Below are positions 55,651 through 64,000 of a stretch of 64,000 bases of DNA, in pieces. Position 1 is the first letter of the stretch. Each line of letters begins with the position of its first letter. Source of the DNA: Pseudomonas sp. MIACH. GTDB taxonomy: Bacteria > Pseudomonadota > Gammaproteobacteria > Pseudomonadales > Pseudomonadaceae. Below the pieces are notes generated by a model. That model had not been told where the DNA came from, made no database searches, and worked only from the letters and a program-made list of their open reading frames with translations. Location: positions 49,108 to 113,107 of the forward strand of contig NZ_LHVO01000024.1 of NCBI RefSeq assembly GCF_001269925.1, given 5' to 3'. The translations under genes were made by a program, and so were the position numbers.

Positions 55651-56372
55651 AACTGCTGCCCGTCATTTTCAAGCGTCAGCTCAACCACTATGCCCGTACG
55701 CCCGGCACCTACCTGAGCATTGCGATTTTTTCAGTACTGTCTGTGGCATTGGGGTTGCACATGAGTCCTTGGCCGGAAGAAGACAGCAGCAACATGCAGA
55801 TTTTCTTCCAGTTACATCCCTGGCTCTATTTGTTATTGATCTCTGTATTGGCGGCACAACTCTGGTCGGACGAGTCCAACGCCGGCTTTCTCGAACTGAT
55901 GAAAACATTACCCATCACGACGTTTGAATGGGTTTTTGGCAAATTCTTAGCAGCCTGGGTCGTGGCGGGCATCGGCCTGTTGTTGACCTTCCCGCTGGTC
56001 ATTACTGCGAACTACTTGGGTGGGGCGGAAAACGGCGTCATTGCCTCACAATTCATGTCGAGCTGGCTGCTGGCAGGCAGTTATTTATCTGTCGGCTTTT
56101 TTATTTTCACGTTGGTGCGTCAGCGTAATGCCCTTTTCATACTGACAGTGGGCTTGATGCTCATCATCAGCGGGCTGTCTTACTTGCTCGACGCACTTGA
56201 GCATCAGGTTCCCCTCTGGGCGGTAGACAGCCTTGTGTCCCTCAGCCCTTTTTCGAGGTACAGCGCCATCGACAATGGAAAGTTCACGCTTCGTGACACG
56301 CTCTACTTCATTAGCATGATCTTAGCCTTTCTCGCCGCGACGACAGTTACTCTCAACTACAAATACAGCTGA
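55647..56372 (+). CDS. ABC-2 type permease, GldF-like
   Basis: A 241-residue inner-membrane permease with six helices. The N-terminal half contains YARTPGTYLSIAIFSVLSVA and LWSDESNAGFLELMKTLPIT, and the last helix is LYFISMILAFLAATTVTLNY. The WSDE...ELMKTLPIT segment is the coupling-helix region of the ABC-2/GldF family. It starts with TTG at 55647 (TTGA overlap with the ATPase stop) after GAGAGG. Partner of the ATPase and the GldG-like protein. Confidence 0.88.
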   Translation: MKLLPVIFKRQLNHYARTPGTYLSIAIFSVLSVALGLHMSPWPEEDSSNMQIFFQLHPWLYLLLISVLAAQLWSDESNAGFLELMKTLPITTFEWVFGKFLAAWVVAGIGLLLTFPLVITANYLGGAENGVIASQFMSSWLLAGSYLSVGFFIFTLVRQRNALFILTVGLMLIISGLSYLLDALEHQVPLWAVDSLVSLSPFSRYSAIDNGKFTLRDTLYFISMILAFLAATTVTLNYKYS

Positions 56373-56387
56373 GAAGGAAAGCCATCC

Positions 56388-58163
56388 ATGCGACCTGCTC
56401 TGCGCACCGGTATGACACTCACTGTCATCTGGTTACTATTCCTGGCGTTCAATTTAGTTTGGGTAGGCAAACTTCCTGATATCCGATGGGACTTTTCACC
56501 AGAGAAAACCAATTCCCTATCTCCTCAAGTACGTCAGCTACTCGTGTCACTGCAACACCCTCTGGACTTGTATTACTTCAATGCCAACAACGATCCAAAA
56601 CGAAGCTACGCCTTGAAACGCTATGGCAAACGCATCGAAGACCGGTTGCTGGAGTACGAAAAGGCCGCGAAGGGCATGATCAACCTGCACCTTGTCGATC
56701 CCTTACCTTTTTCAGAAGACGCCTACAAAGCCAGGCTTTTCGGTCTCGACGACCATGAGGGGTTCCTGGGTCTGGTCGGCACCCGAGCCGGCCACAGAGC
56801 ACAACGCATCGAATCATTCAGCCTGGACCGGGAGACCTTGCTCGAATATGAAATCGGCCATCTGATCTATAAATTGCAGCATCCGGAACGCCCTGTTGTC
56901 GGACTGCTTTCGGGGCTGGCCATGGGAGAGTCTGCGAGCCGGTTGCTGAAGGAACTGCAGCGACATTTCAACCTGGTCGATCTGGGAGCGGCCACCCAGC
57001 GTGTTCCTGAACAGGTCAAAACGCTCATGGTCGTGCAACCTCAGGCGCTGCCTGAGCAATCACTGTATGAGATTGAACAATTTGTACTGAGGGGCGGTAG
57101 ATTAATGGTATTTATCGACCCCGTAAGCGAGCAAAAATCGAACCTCACCTCCACCAAAGCCAAAACCAATACCTCCACCGACAGCAATACCCGACTGCCT
57201 GAGCTGCTTGCAGCGTGGGGTATACAGATGCCAACGGACAAGTTTCTGATCGACCACCGCTACGCGGCGTCGCAGGTACCAGAGCCTGGGAATCTCAAAG
57301 CGCCGTATCCGGGTAGGTTGAACCTGCCTCGGCAGGCAATGAGCACACACGATATCAGCACCTGGAAACTGAATACTGTGACGGTGTCGAGCAGCGGCGT
57401 GCTCATTCGCCGCCCAAAAGGTCGCACGACGTTCACCCCTCTTCTGCAAAGCTCTGGGCAATCCGAGTTGCTGGAAACCAACCAGTTGGTCTCAGCAACC
57501 GAGTTCGACTCCATGAGCAATGATGCCTCCAATCAAGCGCAAAGCCAGGTGATTGCAGCCCGTATAGAAGGGCCGGCCTATTCGATATTCCCCGACGGCG
57601 TTGAAGGGAAGCCAGCAGGTTTGCAAAACGAGGCGCAGATCCATGTGGTGGTGGTTGCCGACACTGATTTACTCACGGATCAAGTCAACAGCTCAGCGGC
57701 CGACAGCAACACGCTATTTATCTTGAATACACTGGATAACTTGTCCGCCGACGACGCACTGACCAATATTCGCCCACGCGCGCCGGCGGACAGACCGCCG
57801 AATGTGCTGGACCGGATGCGCAATAGCGCCTTACAGGCCTACGGTCAGAAGGCGATTGAATTGGAAAAGCGCCTGCTGCGAACGGAGCAGGAATGGCAAA
57901 TGTTGAGCCCGACAGCGGTCTCCCTTGGCTCCCAGGCAGTGGACACTTCGACCCAACTGGTGGCTCTCAACAAGGAACGCCTGCGCTTGCCAATGGAATT
58001 ACATGCACTGAAGGCCGAGGCGTACGCGCAGGTAGATCGCCTGGAGTTCACTATAAAAATGGTCGTGACCTTGGCGATTCCGCTGATGCTATGCCTGGTT
58101 GCGTGGTTGGTTTTCCTGGGTAATCGCCGGCGTCGATTGCAAGCGGACGTCGTGCTCCACTGA
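56388..58163 (+). CDS. GldG-like ABC-associated auxiliary protein
   Basis: A 591-residue protein with an N-terminal membrane helix (about 8-28), a large periplasmic domain and a C-terminal helix (about 558-580, VVTLAIPLMLCLVAWLVFLG). The periplasmic part contains the ABC_transp_aux/GldG signature: LSPQVRQLLVSLQHPLDLYY, EIGHLIYKLQHPERPVVGLL and LRGGRLMVFIDPVSEQ. In Bacteroidetes GldA-GldF-GldG serve gliding; proteobacterial versions are poorly characterised. Ribosome site GAAGGA. The 15-base gap after the permease gene fits a three-gene operon. Confidence 0.86.
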   Translation: MRPALRTGMTLTVIWLLFLAFNLVWVGKLPDIRWDFSPEKTNSLSPQVRQLLVSLQHPLDLYYFNANNDPKRSYALKRYGKRIEDRLLEYEKAAKGMINLHLVDPLPFSEDAYKARLFGLDDHEGFLGLVGTRAGHRAQRIESFSLDRETLLEYEIGHLIYKLQHPERPVVGLLSGLAMGESASRLLKELQRHFNLVDLGAATQRVPEQVKTLMVVQPQALPEQSLYEIEQFVLRGGRLMVFIDPVSEQKSNLTSTKAKTNTSTDSNTRLPELLAAWGIQMPTDKFLIDHRYAASQVPEPGNLKAPYPGRLNLPRQAMSTHDISTWKLNTVTVSSSGVLIRRPKGRTTFTPLLQSSGQSELLETNQLVSATEFDSMSNDASNQAQSQVIAARIEGPAYSIFPDGVEGKPAGLQNEAQIHVVVVADTDLLTDQVNSSAADSNTLFILNTLDNLSADDALTNIRPRAPADRPPNVLDRMRNSALQAYGQKAIELEKRLLRTEQEWQMLSPTAVSLGSQAVDTSTQLVALNKERLRLPMELHALKAEAYAQVDRLEFTIKMVVTLAIPLMLCLVAWLVFLGNRRRRLQADVVLH

Positions 58164-58167
58164 GCGT

Positions 58168-58476
58168 TCAGCGCCGGGCAATCAATCCCTGCCTGGCAAT
58201 GCGGGTCAATTGTCGAATGACTTCCTGCGCGTTATCAGCGCTGGGGGCCTGGATAACTGCCAGATCGAAGCTGTTATTCGCAAAACGAGCGAGAGAATCG
58301 CCGTCTTCAACAAACTGAATCAAGAGTGCCGAGGGCCGCCCGCTGCGACGTGGCCAGCCGTCCAGATAACGCAGGAGCGTCGGCTGATGCTTGCCGCCAA
58401 GGAGGATTTTTGGATTGCGCTGAGTGAGGTCCGCAGTGATCGGAGCCAGGCGTATCAGGGGGCGTAGTGCATTCAT
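58168..58476 (-). CDS. Small hypothetical protein downstream of the Gld-like operon
   Basis: A 102-residue protein (from ATG 58476, or 58497 upstream) with no clear family. Segments PKILLGGKHQPTLLRYLDGW and SALLIQFVEDGDSLARFANN suggest a compact alpha/beta domain. No signal peptide. It is convergent with the GldG-like gene, separated by four bases. No link to the ABC system beyond position. Confidence 0.55.
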   Translation of the reverse strand: MNALRPLIRLAPITADLTQRNPKILLGGKHQPTLLRYLDGWPRRSGRPSALLIQFVEDGDSLARFANNSFDLAVIQAPSADNAQEVIRQLTRIARQGLIARR

Positions 58477-58690
58477 TGTGTCGTGTCTCTGCCTCAAAAG
58501 TCTGCGGGCAGGTGAGAGGCAACACCGAACCAGCGCTTTAGCGGTATTTCGAAGTGACCTCCTCAGGGGAGATCAGGCTTCTGTCGGGTCGCATTGAGAC
58601 CCCGTGGCGCCCCGCAATTAGCTGTTTAAATCGGCGCATGAGCAGCATCCTAGAGAAGCCGGAGGGCCCATGTCAAGAATCCTGAGCAAC

Positions 58691-58719
58691 GAAAAGGCCC
58701 GCGCATGGCGGGCCTTTTC
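58691..58719 (-). terminator. doxX terminator
   Basis: GAAAAGGCCCGC (58691-58702), loop GCATG, exact complement 58708-58719. On the minus strand it lies 18 bases after the doxX stop. The rest of the 260-base gap 58477-58736 shows no gene. Confidence 0.85.
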
Positions 58720-58736
58720 AGGGTTTTGCAGAGTCG

Positions 58737-59171
58737 TCAGTTGGCGATGGCGCGGTCAGCCGACAGCTTGCCAGCACCTTCCAGCAACACCGCCAGGGAG
58801 CCGCCCAGCAGGGCCAGTGCGAACTCATAACCGTTGTTGGCCATGAACAGGCCGTTATGGATATGCACCGAGAAGATCGCCACCAGCGAAAGAATGGTCA
58901 GACCCAATGCAGCCGGGCGTACCAGCAAACCGATAATCAGCGCCAGGCCGGCAAAAAACTCGGTGCCACCCGACAGCAGCGCCATCAGGGTACCCGGCGC
59001 CAGGCCGATGCTTTCCATCCACTGGGCTGTACCCGCCAGGCCATAACCGCCAAACCAGCCGAAGAGTTTTTGCGAACCATGGGCGGCGAAGATGATGCCG
59101 ACCACAATGCGCAGGATGGTCAGGCCGTAGCCGGCACGGGTGGACAGTAGGCTTTTGATCATTGGGCTCAT
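58737..59171 (-). CDS. DoxX-family membrane protein
   Basis: A 144-residue inner-membrane protein with four helices, typical of DoxX/YphA. Marks: RIVVGIIFAAHGSQKLFGWFGGYGL and LLSGGTEFFAGLALIIGLLVR. Members participate in sulfide or quinone-linked redox functions; the actual role here is unknown. A terminator follows. The region 59172-59274 up to the transglycosylase stop is AT-rich. Confidence 0.9.
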   Translation of the reverse strand: MSPMIKSLLSTRAGYGLTILRIVVGIIFAAHGSQKLFGWFGGYGLAGTAQWMESIGLAPGTLMALLSGGTEFFAGLALIIGLLVRPAALGLTILSLVAIFSVHIHNGLFMANNGYEFALALLGGSLAVLLEGAGKLSADRAIAN

Positions 59172-59274
59172 GGGGTGAATCCTTTTCGAAGTAGGGGTTG
59201 GTTGGCCGCTATATTAATCAGTTTAAACAATGATAAAAGCCGAAAAAATGCCTGATTAACATCGAACAAATCGA

Positions 59275-60696
59275 TTACTTCCGTGAGGCGATTTTCGGCG
59301 CTGGCGGTTCCAGGGACTCTCGCTCCCGATCGAACGCCAAGTAGTACTTGTTGACGCTATTAACATAGCTGACACCCCCCATTCCCACCTGCTCCATGGC
59401 AATGCGCTCCACCTGGAAGAACCATTGGTTGGGATTCAGGCCCCGGCGCTTGGCCTCGGTGCGCATGCCCTGCACCCGCTCCGGCCCCATGTTGTACGCG
59501 GCCAATACGAAGGCCATGCGCTCGCGCTCATTGAGCTTGGGGCTGGCGAAGAATTTGCGACGGATCAACGCCAGGTAACGCGCGCCCGCCTGCACATTAC
59601 TGTCGAGACTCTCGATGTTGTTGACGCCCACCCGCTGCGCCGCCGAGGGGGTGATCTGCATCAGGCCGGTAGGGCCACCGCTGCTGCGCGCACCCGGCTC
59701 GAAAGCCGACTCCTTGAACGCCAGCGCCGCGAGGTTCAGCCAGTCCATACCCTGCTCACGGGCGTGTTTTTGTAATACCGGGCGCAGTTTTTCCAGGCGC
59801 TGGCGGTCGGCTCGGGCCAGCGGGTTGCGCACCTGGTAGAGGCGTCGATAGATGCGCTGGAATGCCACGTCCTGGTCGGACGGCGTGCGATAGGTCTTGA
59901 GAAATCGATCAATACTGGCCCGCAGCATCGAGGCGTCCTGGCGCACAAACCAGTACTCGTCGCCCGGTTCGCTGATTGCCACCTGCTTGTCGAAGCGCAA
60001 CTTGGGCAGGATCTTCGACCAGCGCTCAGCAATCGGTTTCTCGACAATAGTCAGATGAAAAATACCCGCCTGGACCATCTCCAGCACATCCTCCACCGCC
60101 AGGGTCGGGTCAACCCATTCCACCTTGACCGGCGGCTGTTTGTGCAAGGCCAGCTTCTGATTGACCTGGCTGATGGCATCCGCCGCCGCGCTGCCGGTGG
60201 TCAGCGCGAGGGTACGTCCGGACAGTTGCTCCAGCTTGGTAAACCGCCGCTCACCCTTCACCCCCACCAGCCATAACGGCACACCGCTGGCGATCGGATC
60301 GCTGGTGCTGATCTTGTGCGCAGCCTTCACATCCAGCAATTCACCGGGGGCCACCAGATCGCCCTCACCACGAGCCAGTGCGCCGAGCAGTTGGTCCTTG
60401 GCCTTGGGAATGATCTTGAGGTTGATTTCCTGGCCATCACGGGCGTGGCCATTGAGGTATTGCTCGAATGCACGCAGGCGATGGTATTCGACACCGATGG
60501 CCTGGCCCTGGACCTCGCCGGAACTGTTACGGCTCTGGTTGACCAATACACGCAGGGTGCGACTCGACCGAATCTCCGCCAGGTCGCGCACCTTGCCGGG
60601 CTTGGTCACTTCCAGCGGCCCGTCCAGACGTGCGACCGCCGCCATGGGCAGCAGTAGCGTCAGGCACAACATAAGCAACGCCGAGGGTCGGATCAT
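59275..60696 (-). CDS. MltF-like membrane-bound lytic transglycosylase
   Basis: A 473-residue periplasmic protein. The signal sequence is residues 1-22 (MIRPSALLMLCLTLLLPMAA), with no lipobox Cys visible. An SBP_bac_3-type binding domain (about 45-285, LRVLVNQSRNSSGEVQG) is followed by an SLT transglycosylase domain (about 300-440) with catalytic Glu in ALAFKESAFEPGARSSGGPTG and LMQITPSAAQRVGV. This is the MltF architecture; the sensor half may bind muropeptides. ATG 60696 follows CCGGAGAGCGG. Confidence 0.88.
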   Translation of the reverse strand: MIRPSALLMLCLTLLLPMAAVARLDGPLEVTKPGKVRDLAEIRSSRTLRVLVNQSRNSSGEVQGQAIGVEYHRLRAFEQYLNGHARDGQEINLKIIPKAKDQLLGALARGEGDLVAPGELLDVKAAHKISTSDPIASGVPLWLVGVKGERRFTKLEQLSGRTLALTTGSAAADAISQVNQKLALHKQPPVKVEWVDPTLAVEDVLEMVQAGIFHLTIVEKPIAERWSKILPKLRFDKQVAISEPGDEYWFVRQDASMLRASIDRFLKTYRTPSDQDVAFQRIYRRLYQVRNPLARADRQRLEKLRPVLQKHAREQGMDWLNLAALAFKESAFEPGARSSGGPTGLMQITPSAAQRVGVNNIESLDSNVQAGARYLALIRRKFFASPKLNERERMAFVLAAYNMGPERVQGMRTEAKRRGLNPNQWFFQVERIAMEQVGMGGVSYVNSVNKYYLAFDRERESLEPPAPKIASRK

Positions 60697-60932
60697 CCGC
60701 TCTCCGGAAAGAATACTGGCCAACGCCCACGCGAAAAACGAAAGGTTGGGGGTCAGAAACAGAGCGCTTTATGCGCTGGCAAAGCGCGCAACGGTGGCAC
60801 AGCGTCAGCTTCACGGCCAACCACGATGTCACTTGCGACGTTCAAAGACAGCTATAACTCATTGTAGTTCTTAGTTTTTCTTATAAATCTACAGCTCTGA
60901 TATGCTTTCCGGCCGCAGGCGGAGATAGCACC

Positions 60933-61739
60933 ATGCAACTCATTGATATCGGCGTCAACCTGACCAACCCCAGTTTCGACGAGAAGCACCAGGCCGTTCT
61001 CGACCGCGCCTATGCTGCCGGGGTGCAACAATTGGTGCTCACCGGCACCAGCGTCGACGGCAGCGAACAGGCCTTGGAGCTGTGCGTAAACCTCGATGAC
61101 AGCGGCCAACGCCTGTTCAGCACGGCCGGAATCCACCCCCACTCCGCCAGCGATTGGAACGGCGATAGCGCCAAACGTCTGCGCGGTTTACTCAACGAAA
61201 GCCGCGTACGTGCGGTGGGCGAATGCGGCCTGGATTTCAATCGGGATTTCTCTCCGCGCCCGCAACAGGAAAAAGTCCTCGAAGAGCACTTGGCTCTGGC
61301 GGTGGAGCTGAAACTGCCGGTGTTTCTCCACGAGCGCGACGCCAACCAGCGCCTGCTGGAGATCCTTAAAGGCTACCGCGACCATCTCACCGCCGCCGTG
61401 GTGCATTGCTTCACCGGCGAACAGTCGGCCCTGTTCAGCTACCTCGACCTCGACTTGCACATCGGCATCACCGGCTGGATTTGCGACGAACGCCGTGGGA
61501 CACATCTGCATCCACTGGTCAGGGAAATTCCCCGTGGTCGTCTGATGCTGGAGAGCGACGCGCCCTACTTGCTGCCACGCACCCTGCGCCCCAAGCCAAA
61601 AAACGGCCGCAACGAACCGGCCTACCTGACCGAAGTGCTGCGCGAAGTCGCGCTGCATCGCAACGAAACGGTAGAGGACCTGGCTCGACACAGCACCGCC
61701 TGTGCGCGCACGTTTTTTGGGCTGCCTGCGGTGGATTGA
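60933..61739 (+). CDS. tatD: TatD-family metal-dependent deoxyribonuclease
   Basis: A 268-residue TIM-barrel hydrolase. Metal-ligand motifs: [49 protein letters not shown] and [17 protein letters not shown]. TatD-like enzymes are exo/endo-DNases linked to oxidative DNA damage and quality control. The ATG has CGGAG upstream. Divergent from the MltF-like gene across 236 bases. Confidence 0.93.
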   Translation: MQLIDIGVNLTNPSFDEKHQAVLDRAYAAGVQQLVLTGTSVDGSEQALELCVNLDDSGQRLFSTAGIHPHSASDWNGDSAKRLRGLLNESRVRAVGECGLDFNRDFSPRPQQEKVLEEHLALAVELKLPVFLHERDANQRLLEILKGYRDHLTAAVVHCFTGEQSALFSYLDLDLHIGITGWICDERRGTHLHPLVREIPRGRLMLESDAPYLLPRTLRPKPKNGRNEPAYLTEVLREVALHRNETVEDLARHSTACARTFFGLPAVD

Positions 61740-61748
61740 TGCGGCGCA

Positions 61749-61762
61749 TTGACCCATGTCAA
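61749..61762 (+). promoter_or_regulatory. Anr/Dnr (FNR-type) box upstream of the chemoreceptor gene
   Basis: TTGAC-CCAT-GTCAA is a perfect inverted pair close to the TTGAT-N4-ATCAA consensus. A candidate -10 (CACAAT at 61784-61789) lies at the spacing expected for an activated promoter with the box centred near -41. It is 74 bases before the chemoreceptor start. Confidence 0.55.
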
Positions 61763-61835
61763 AACCAGCTTCCTGAGTAGCGGCACAATAATGGCACCTT
61801 GCCAATGCTGTTTCCGCTATCAGAGAAGACCTTCC

Positions 61836-63317
61836 ATGGGTGCCTGGCTTAGCAATATCTCGCTGAAATACAAATTCTGGGCCGTCAACGCGGTCGCCTT
61901 TATCACCACCCTGCTGCTGGTGCTGTACGCCGTGCATCTCGAGCAGCAATCGCGCAGCCATGCGTCCCAGGCCTCGGCACAAGCCCAAGCGCAATTGCTC
62001 GGTGCCTGGCCGGCCGACAAAGCCCTGCCCAAGAGCGAGCACTGGCTGACATTTGCCCGCGGCCAAGTCCCACAGCTTGCCGATCAGGATCTGTCAGCCC
62101 TGAGCACCACCACGGGTTGGGTCGAACTCAACCACATGCCGCTGTTTGGCGAAAACACACTGATGGGTGCTGAAGTGATCGCCCGCCCTGATGGGCAATA
62201 CATTGCCGTGCTCGCCCACGCCCCCAGCCTGAGCCAGGTATTCAGCGAACGCTTCGCCAACTATGCCGTGGCGGTGCTGATCCTGATGCTGGCGATGCTC
62301 TGTGCGTCGCAACTGCTGATCCGCTTTCTGCTCAGCCAGCTCAACACCCTCAAGGACGTGATGCTGCATGTGGAAAAAACCGGCGACCTGTCGGCCCGTG
62401 TGCCATTGGCCTGCAAGGATGAAGTCGGCCAGATGGCCAGTGCCTTCAATGCCATGCAAGCGGGCTACCAGCGGGTGGTCAACACCGTGGCGCTCACCGC
62501 AAGACGACTCGACGAAGGCGCTGCTCGTTTGGCCAGCAGCATGAACGAGGTGCAGCACGGCATGCTTGGTCAGCAAAGCGAGACCGACCAGGCCGCCACC
62601 GCCATCAACGAAATGACCGCCACCGTCTACCACATCGCCCAACATGCCGGCGCCACCCGCGACTTGTCCCAGACCGCCGACACCCTCGCTGGCAGCGGTC
62701 AGGAAGTGGTCACCCGCGTACAACACTCAATCGCCGGCCTGTCTTCTGGCGTGCAACAGACCGCCGAAATGATCCAGAAACTGGCCGAGGACAGCCAGAA
62801 AATCAACAGTGTGGTCAGCGTCATCCACAGCATCGCCGAGCAGACCAACCTGCTCGCCCTCAACGCCGCTATCGAAGCCGCCCGTGCCGGGGAAATGGGC
62901 CGTGGGTTTGCCGTGGTCGCCGACGAAGTGCGCAACCTGGCCAAACGCGTGCAAAACTCCACCGACGAAATCACCCGCATGGTCGCCGCGTTGCAAGCCG
63001 GCACCCGCGACGCGGTGGACTTCATGCAGGAGAGCTCGTTCAAGGCCGACGACTGCGTACAACAAGCCCTGGAAGCCGGCACAGCGCTCGCCGAAATCAC
63101 CAGCGCCGTGGCGCAGATGCGTGAAAGCAACACCCAGATCGCCGTCGCCGCCGAACAGCAAAGCCATGTAGCCGAAGAAATGAACCGCGCGGTGGTGAGC
63201 ATCCGTGATGTGACCGAAAACACCGTGCAACAGACGGTGGATTCGGCGACCACCAGCAATGAGCTGGCGACGTTGGCTGGGGAGTTGAGCAAGGCGATTG
63301 GGCAACTGAAGCTGTAG
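61836..63317 (+). CDS. Methyl-accepting chemotaxis protein
   Basis: A 493-residue chemoreceptor. TM1 about residues 10-32 ([23 protein letters not shown]), a short periplasmic domain of about 110 residues, TM2 about 143-165 ([20 protein letters not shown]), HAMP, then the signalling hairpin with the tip [20 protein letters not shown]. It ends in EQ/TN-rich methylation helices; no CheR-binding pentapeptide is seen. Ligand unknown; the periplasmic domain is small. The ATG at 61836 is chosen; the frame runs to 61749. Likely under Anr control. Confidence 0.92.
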   Translation: MGAWLSNISLKYKFWAVNAVAFITTLLLVLYAVHLEQQSRSHASQASAQAQAQLLGAWPADKALPKSEHWLTFARGQVPQLADQDLSALSTTTGWVELNHMPLFGENTLMGAEVIARPDGQYIAVLAHAPSLSQVFSERFANYAVAVLILMLAMLCASQLLIRFLLSQLNTLKDVMLHVEKTGDLSARVPLACKDEVGQMASAFNAMQAGYQRVVNTVALTARRLDEGAARLASSMNEVQHGMLGQQSETDQAATAINEMTATVYHIAQHAGATRDLSQTADTLAGSGQEVVTRVQHSIAGLSSGVQQTAEMIQKLAEDSQKINSVVSVIHSIAEQTNLLALNAAIEAARAGEMGRGFAVVADEVRNLAKRVQNSTDEITRMVAALQAGTRDAVDFMQESSFKADDCVQQALEAGTALAEITSAVAQMRESNTQIAVAAEQQSHVAEEMNRAVVSIRDVTENTVQQTVDSATTSNELATLAGELSKAIGQLKL

Positions 63318-63551
63318 GGGTTCTCCACCTGTAATCCGACTCCTACGATCGACTCCCCGTTTACCCAAAGTTTTGGCGAACCCTCCTAGCCGTCCTGGCG
63401 AATAGCGCCGACTTCTTTACCTGACGAACCTCTCCAAAGTCTCTCGCCTGATCATTCAGTGCGAGGGACCGCCGATGCACCTACCCGTTAATGCCCTGGT
63501 TGTCAGGGCTGCCTCTTGATTCCCGTCATTGCCAGCTTTGTCCTGGCCCCC

Positions 63552-64000
63552 ATGAATGCCAAGGCGCCGGACGTTGAGCGCGTCTTTCGTGACTTGCGCG
63601 GTTGCCTGAGTACCTTTGATGAGTGGGCCGAAAGCTTCTGGAGCGTTTCGGCGCTGGAGGTTGAGCAAGTATTCAAGGTGGGGGATGAGGTGGCGCTGGT
63701 GGCGCCGGTTTCTTCCAAAGCCCCCAGTAAAACGGTCGCTATGTGCAAAGCCCAGGGCTCGTTGACTCTGGTGCATATGTTCGAAAGCACTCGGTTTGTG
63801 CCAATCGGCAATACGCCGGTGATGCTGCAAGCCATTGCCCAGGACGGCAGCCCGCTCGGCGCACCACTGCATCGAACCATCGGCCCCAGCGGCATCCTCG
63901 AAATCACCGAGTGTGATCGCAACCAGCCGTACCAAATCACCTTCTATCCCAACGTTTCCAAGGATCACGTCAAGGCGCTGCATGCGTCTTATCAGTCGGT
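63552..64000 (+). CDS. N-terminus of probable Rhs-type polymorphic toxin (runs off the window)
   Basis: An open frame from ATG 63552 (or TTG 63516) to the end of the window, at least 149 codons. It begins MNAKAPDVERVFRDLRGCLS and contains KVGDEVALVAPVSS and NTPVMLQAIAQDGSPLG. From memory such segments occur at the start of large Rhs-repeat proteins of fluorescent pseudomonads that carry a C-terminal toxin, but I cannot see the Rhs repeats here. A short frame with a good ribosome site (GAGGGA, ATG 63475) ends at 63519 overlapping the TTG 63516, so a frameshift or a leader peptide is possible. Confidence 0.55.
   Translation, partial: MNAKAPDVERVFRDLRGCLSTFDEWAESFWSVSALEVEQVFKVGDEVALVAPVSSKAPSKTVAMCKAQGSLTLVHMFESTRFVPIGNTPVMLQAIAQDGSPLGAPLHRTIGPSGILEITECDRNQPYQITFYPNVSKDHVKALHASYQS

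Noticed and set aside
61188..62066. A 292-codon minus-strand frame across tatD and the chemoreceptor start
   Set aside because: Both overlapped genes have clear motifs and starts; this frame has none.
63456..63983. Minus-strand frames at the end of the window
   Set aside because: The + strand frame here is open to the end of the window and has protein-like composition matching Rhs N-termini; the minus frames are its shadows.

Overview
The window is a 64 kb piece of a Pseudomonas chromosome, most likely from the P. fluorescens group. It is GC-rich and densely coded. Pseudomonas signature genes are present: oprI, an EF-P with Arg32 next to its rhamnosyltransferase gene earP, a plant-type class II DAHP synthase, ohrR-ohr, and hybrid kinases resembling SagS and RocS. 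REP/REPIN repeats of the 'GTAGGAGCGAGCTTGCTCGC' type common in fluorescent pseudomonads also occur. I saw no rRNA, tRNA, CRISPR array, insertion sequence or prophage. Species-level placement is inference.

Layout. 1-737: end of a FliK-domain gene and a small FlhB C-terminal-domain gene. 958-3689: molybdenum cofactor genes (moeA, moaB, divergent mobA) and a small lipoprotein. 3745-8610: pseudouridine synthase, two small proteins, a Kef-type antiporter and AmtB. 8957-9992: three-gene membrane stress cluster (DUF883, YqjE-like, YqjK-like). 10084-22532: a signalling block with an EAL protein, dgt, a stand-alone receiver, a RocA/RocS (BvgA/BvgS-type) pair, msrC, an ATPase, a SagS-like hybrid kinase and a thiol-sensing ospR-gpx operon. 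22751-32539: msrB, alaA, htpX, tpm, an extradiol dioxygenase, deaD with a long leader, a crotonase, a spermidine-synthase-like gene and class II DAHP synthase.

32618-39794: YcaQ-type glycosylase, DUF1127, two LysR regulators, a TauE/SafE transporter, ohrR-ohr, and efp-earP. 39928-46695: a small membrane protein, a Gre-like factor, cysB, a universal stress protein, a nucleotidase-panE-thioredoxin operon, a PilZ protein, class I DAHP synthase and a GNAT. 47307-53423: oprI, an L,D-transpeptidase, tesA divergent from the ybbA-ybbP ABC system, and greB. 53530-58476: an accessory-looking, AT-richer island with a coiled-coil protein of unknown function and a GldA/GldF/GldG-like ABC operon whose ATPase has an unusual Walker A. 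58737-64000: doxX, an MltF-like transglycosylase, tatD, a chemoreceptor with an Anr/FNR-type box, and the start of a probable Rhs-type polymorphic toxin.

Themes. Oxidant defence is spread through the window (msrC, msrB, gpx with OspR, ohr with OhrR, thioredoxin-like proteins, cysB). Surface-sensing and c-di-GMP signalling are dense (EAL, PilZ, Roc-like and SagS-like kinases). The least explained system is the Gld-like ABC island at 53530-58476. The most notable variation on a known system is the receiver-only RocR-like gene beside the Roc pair.
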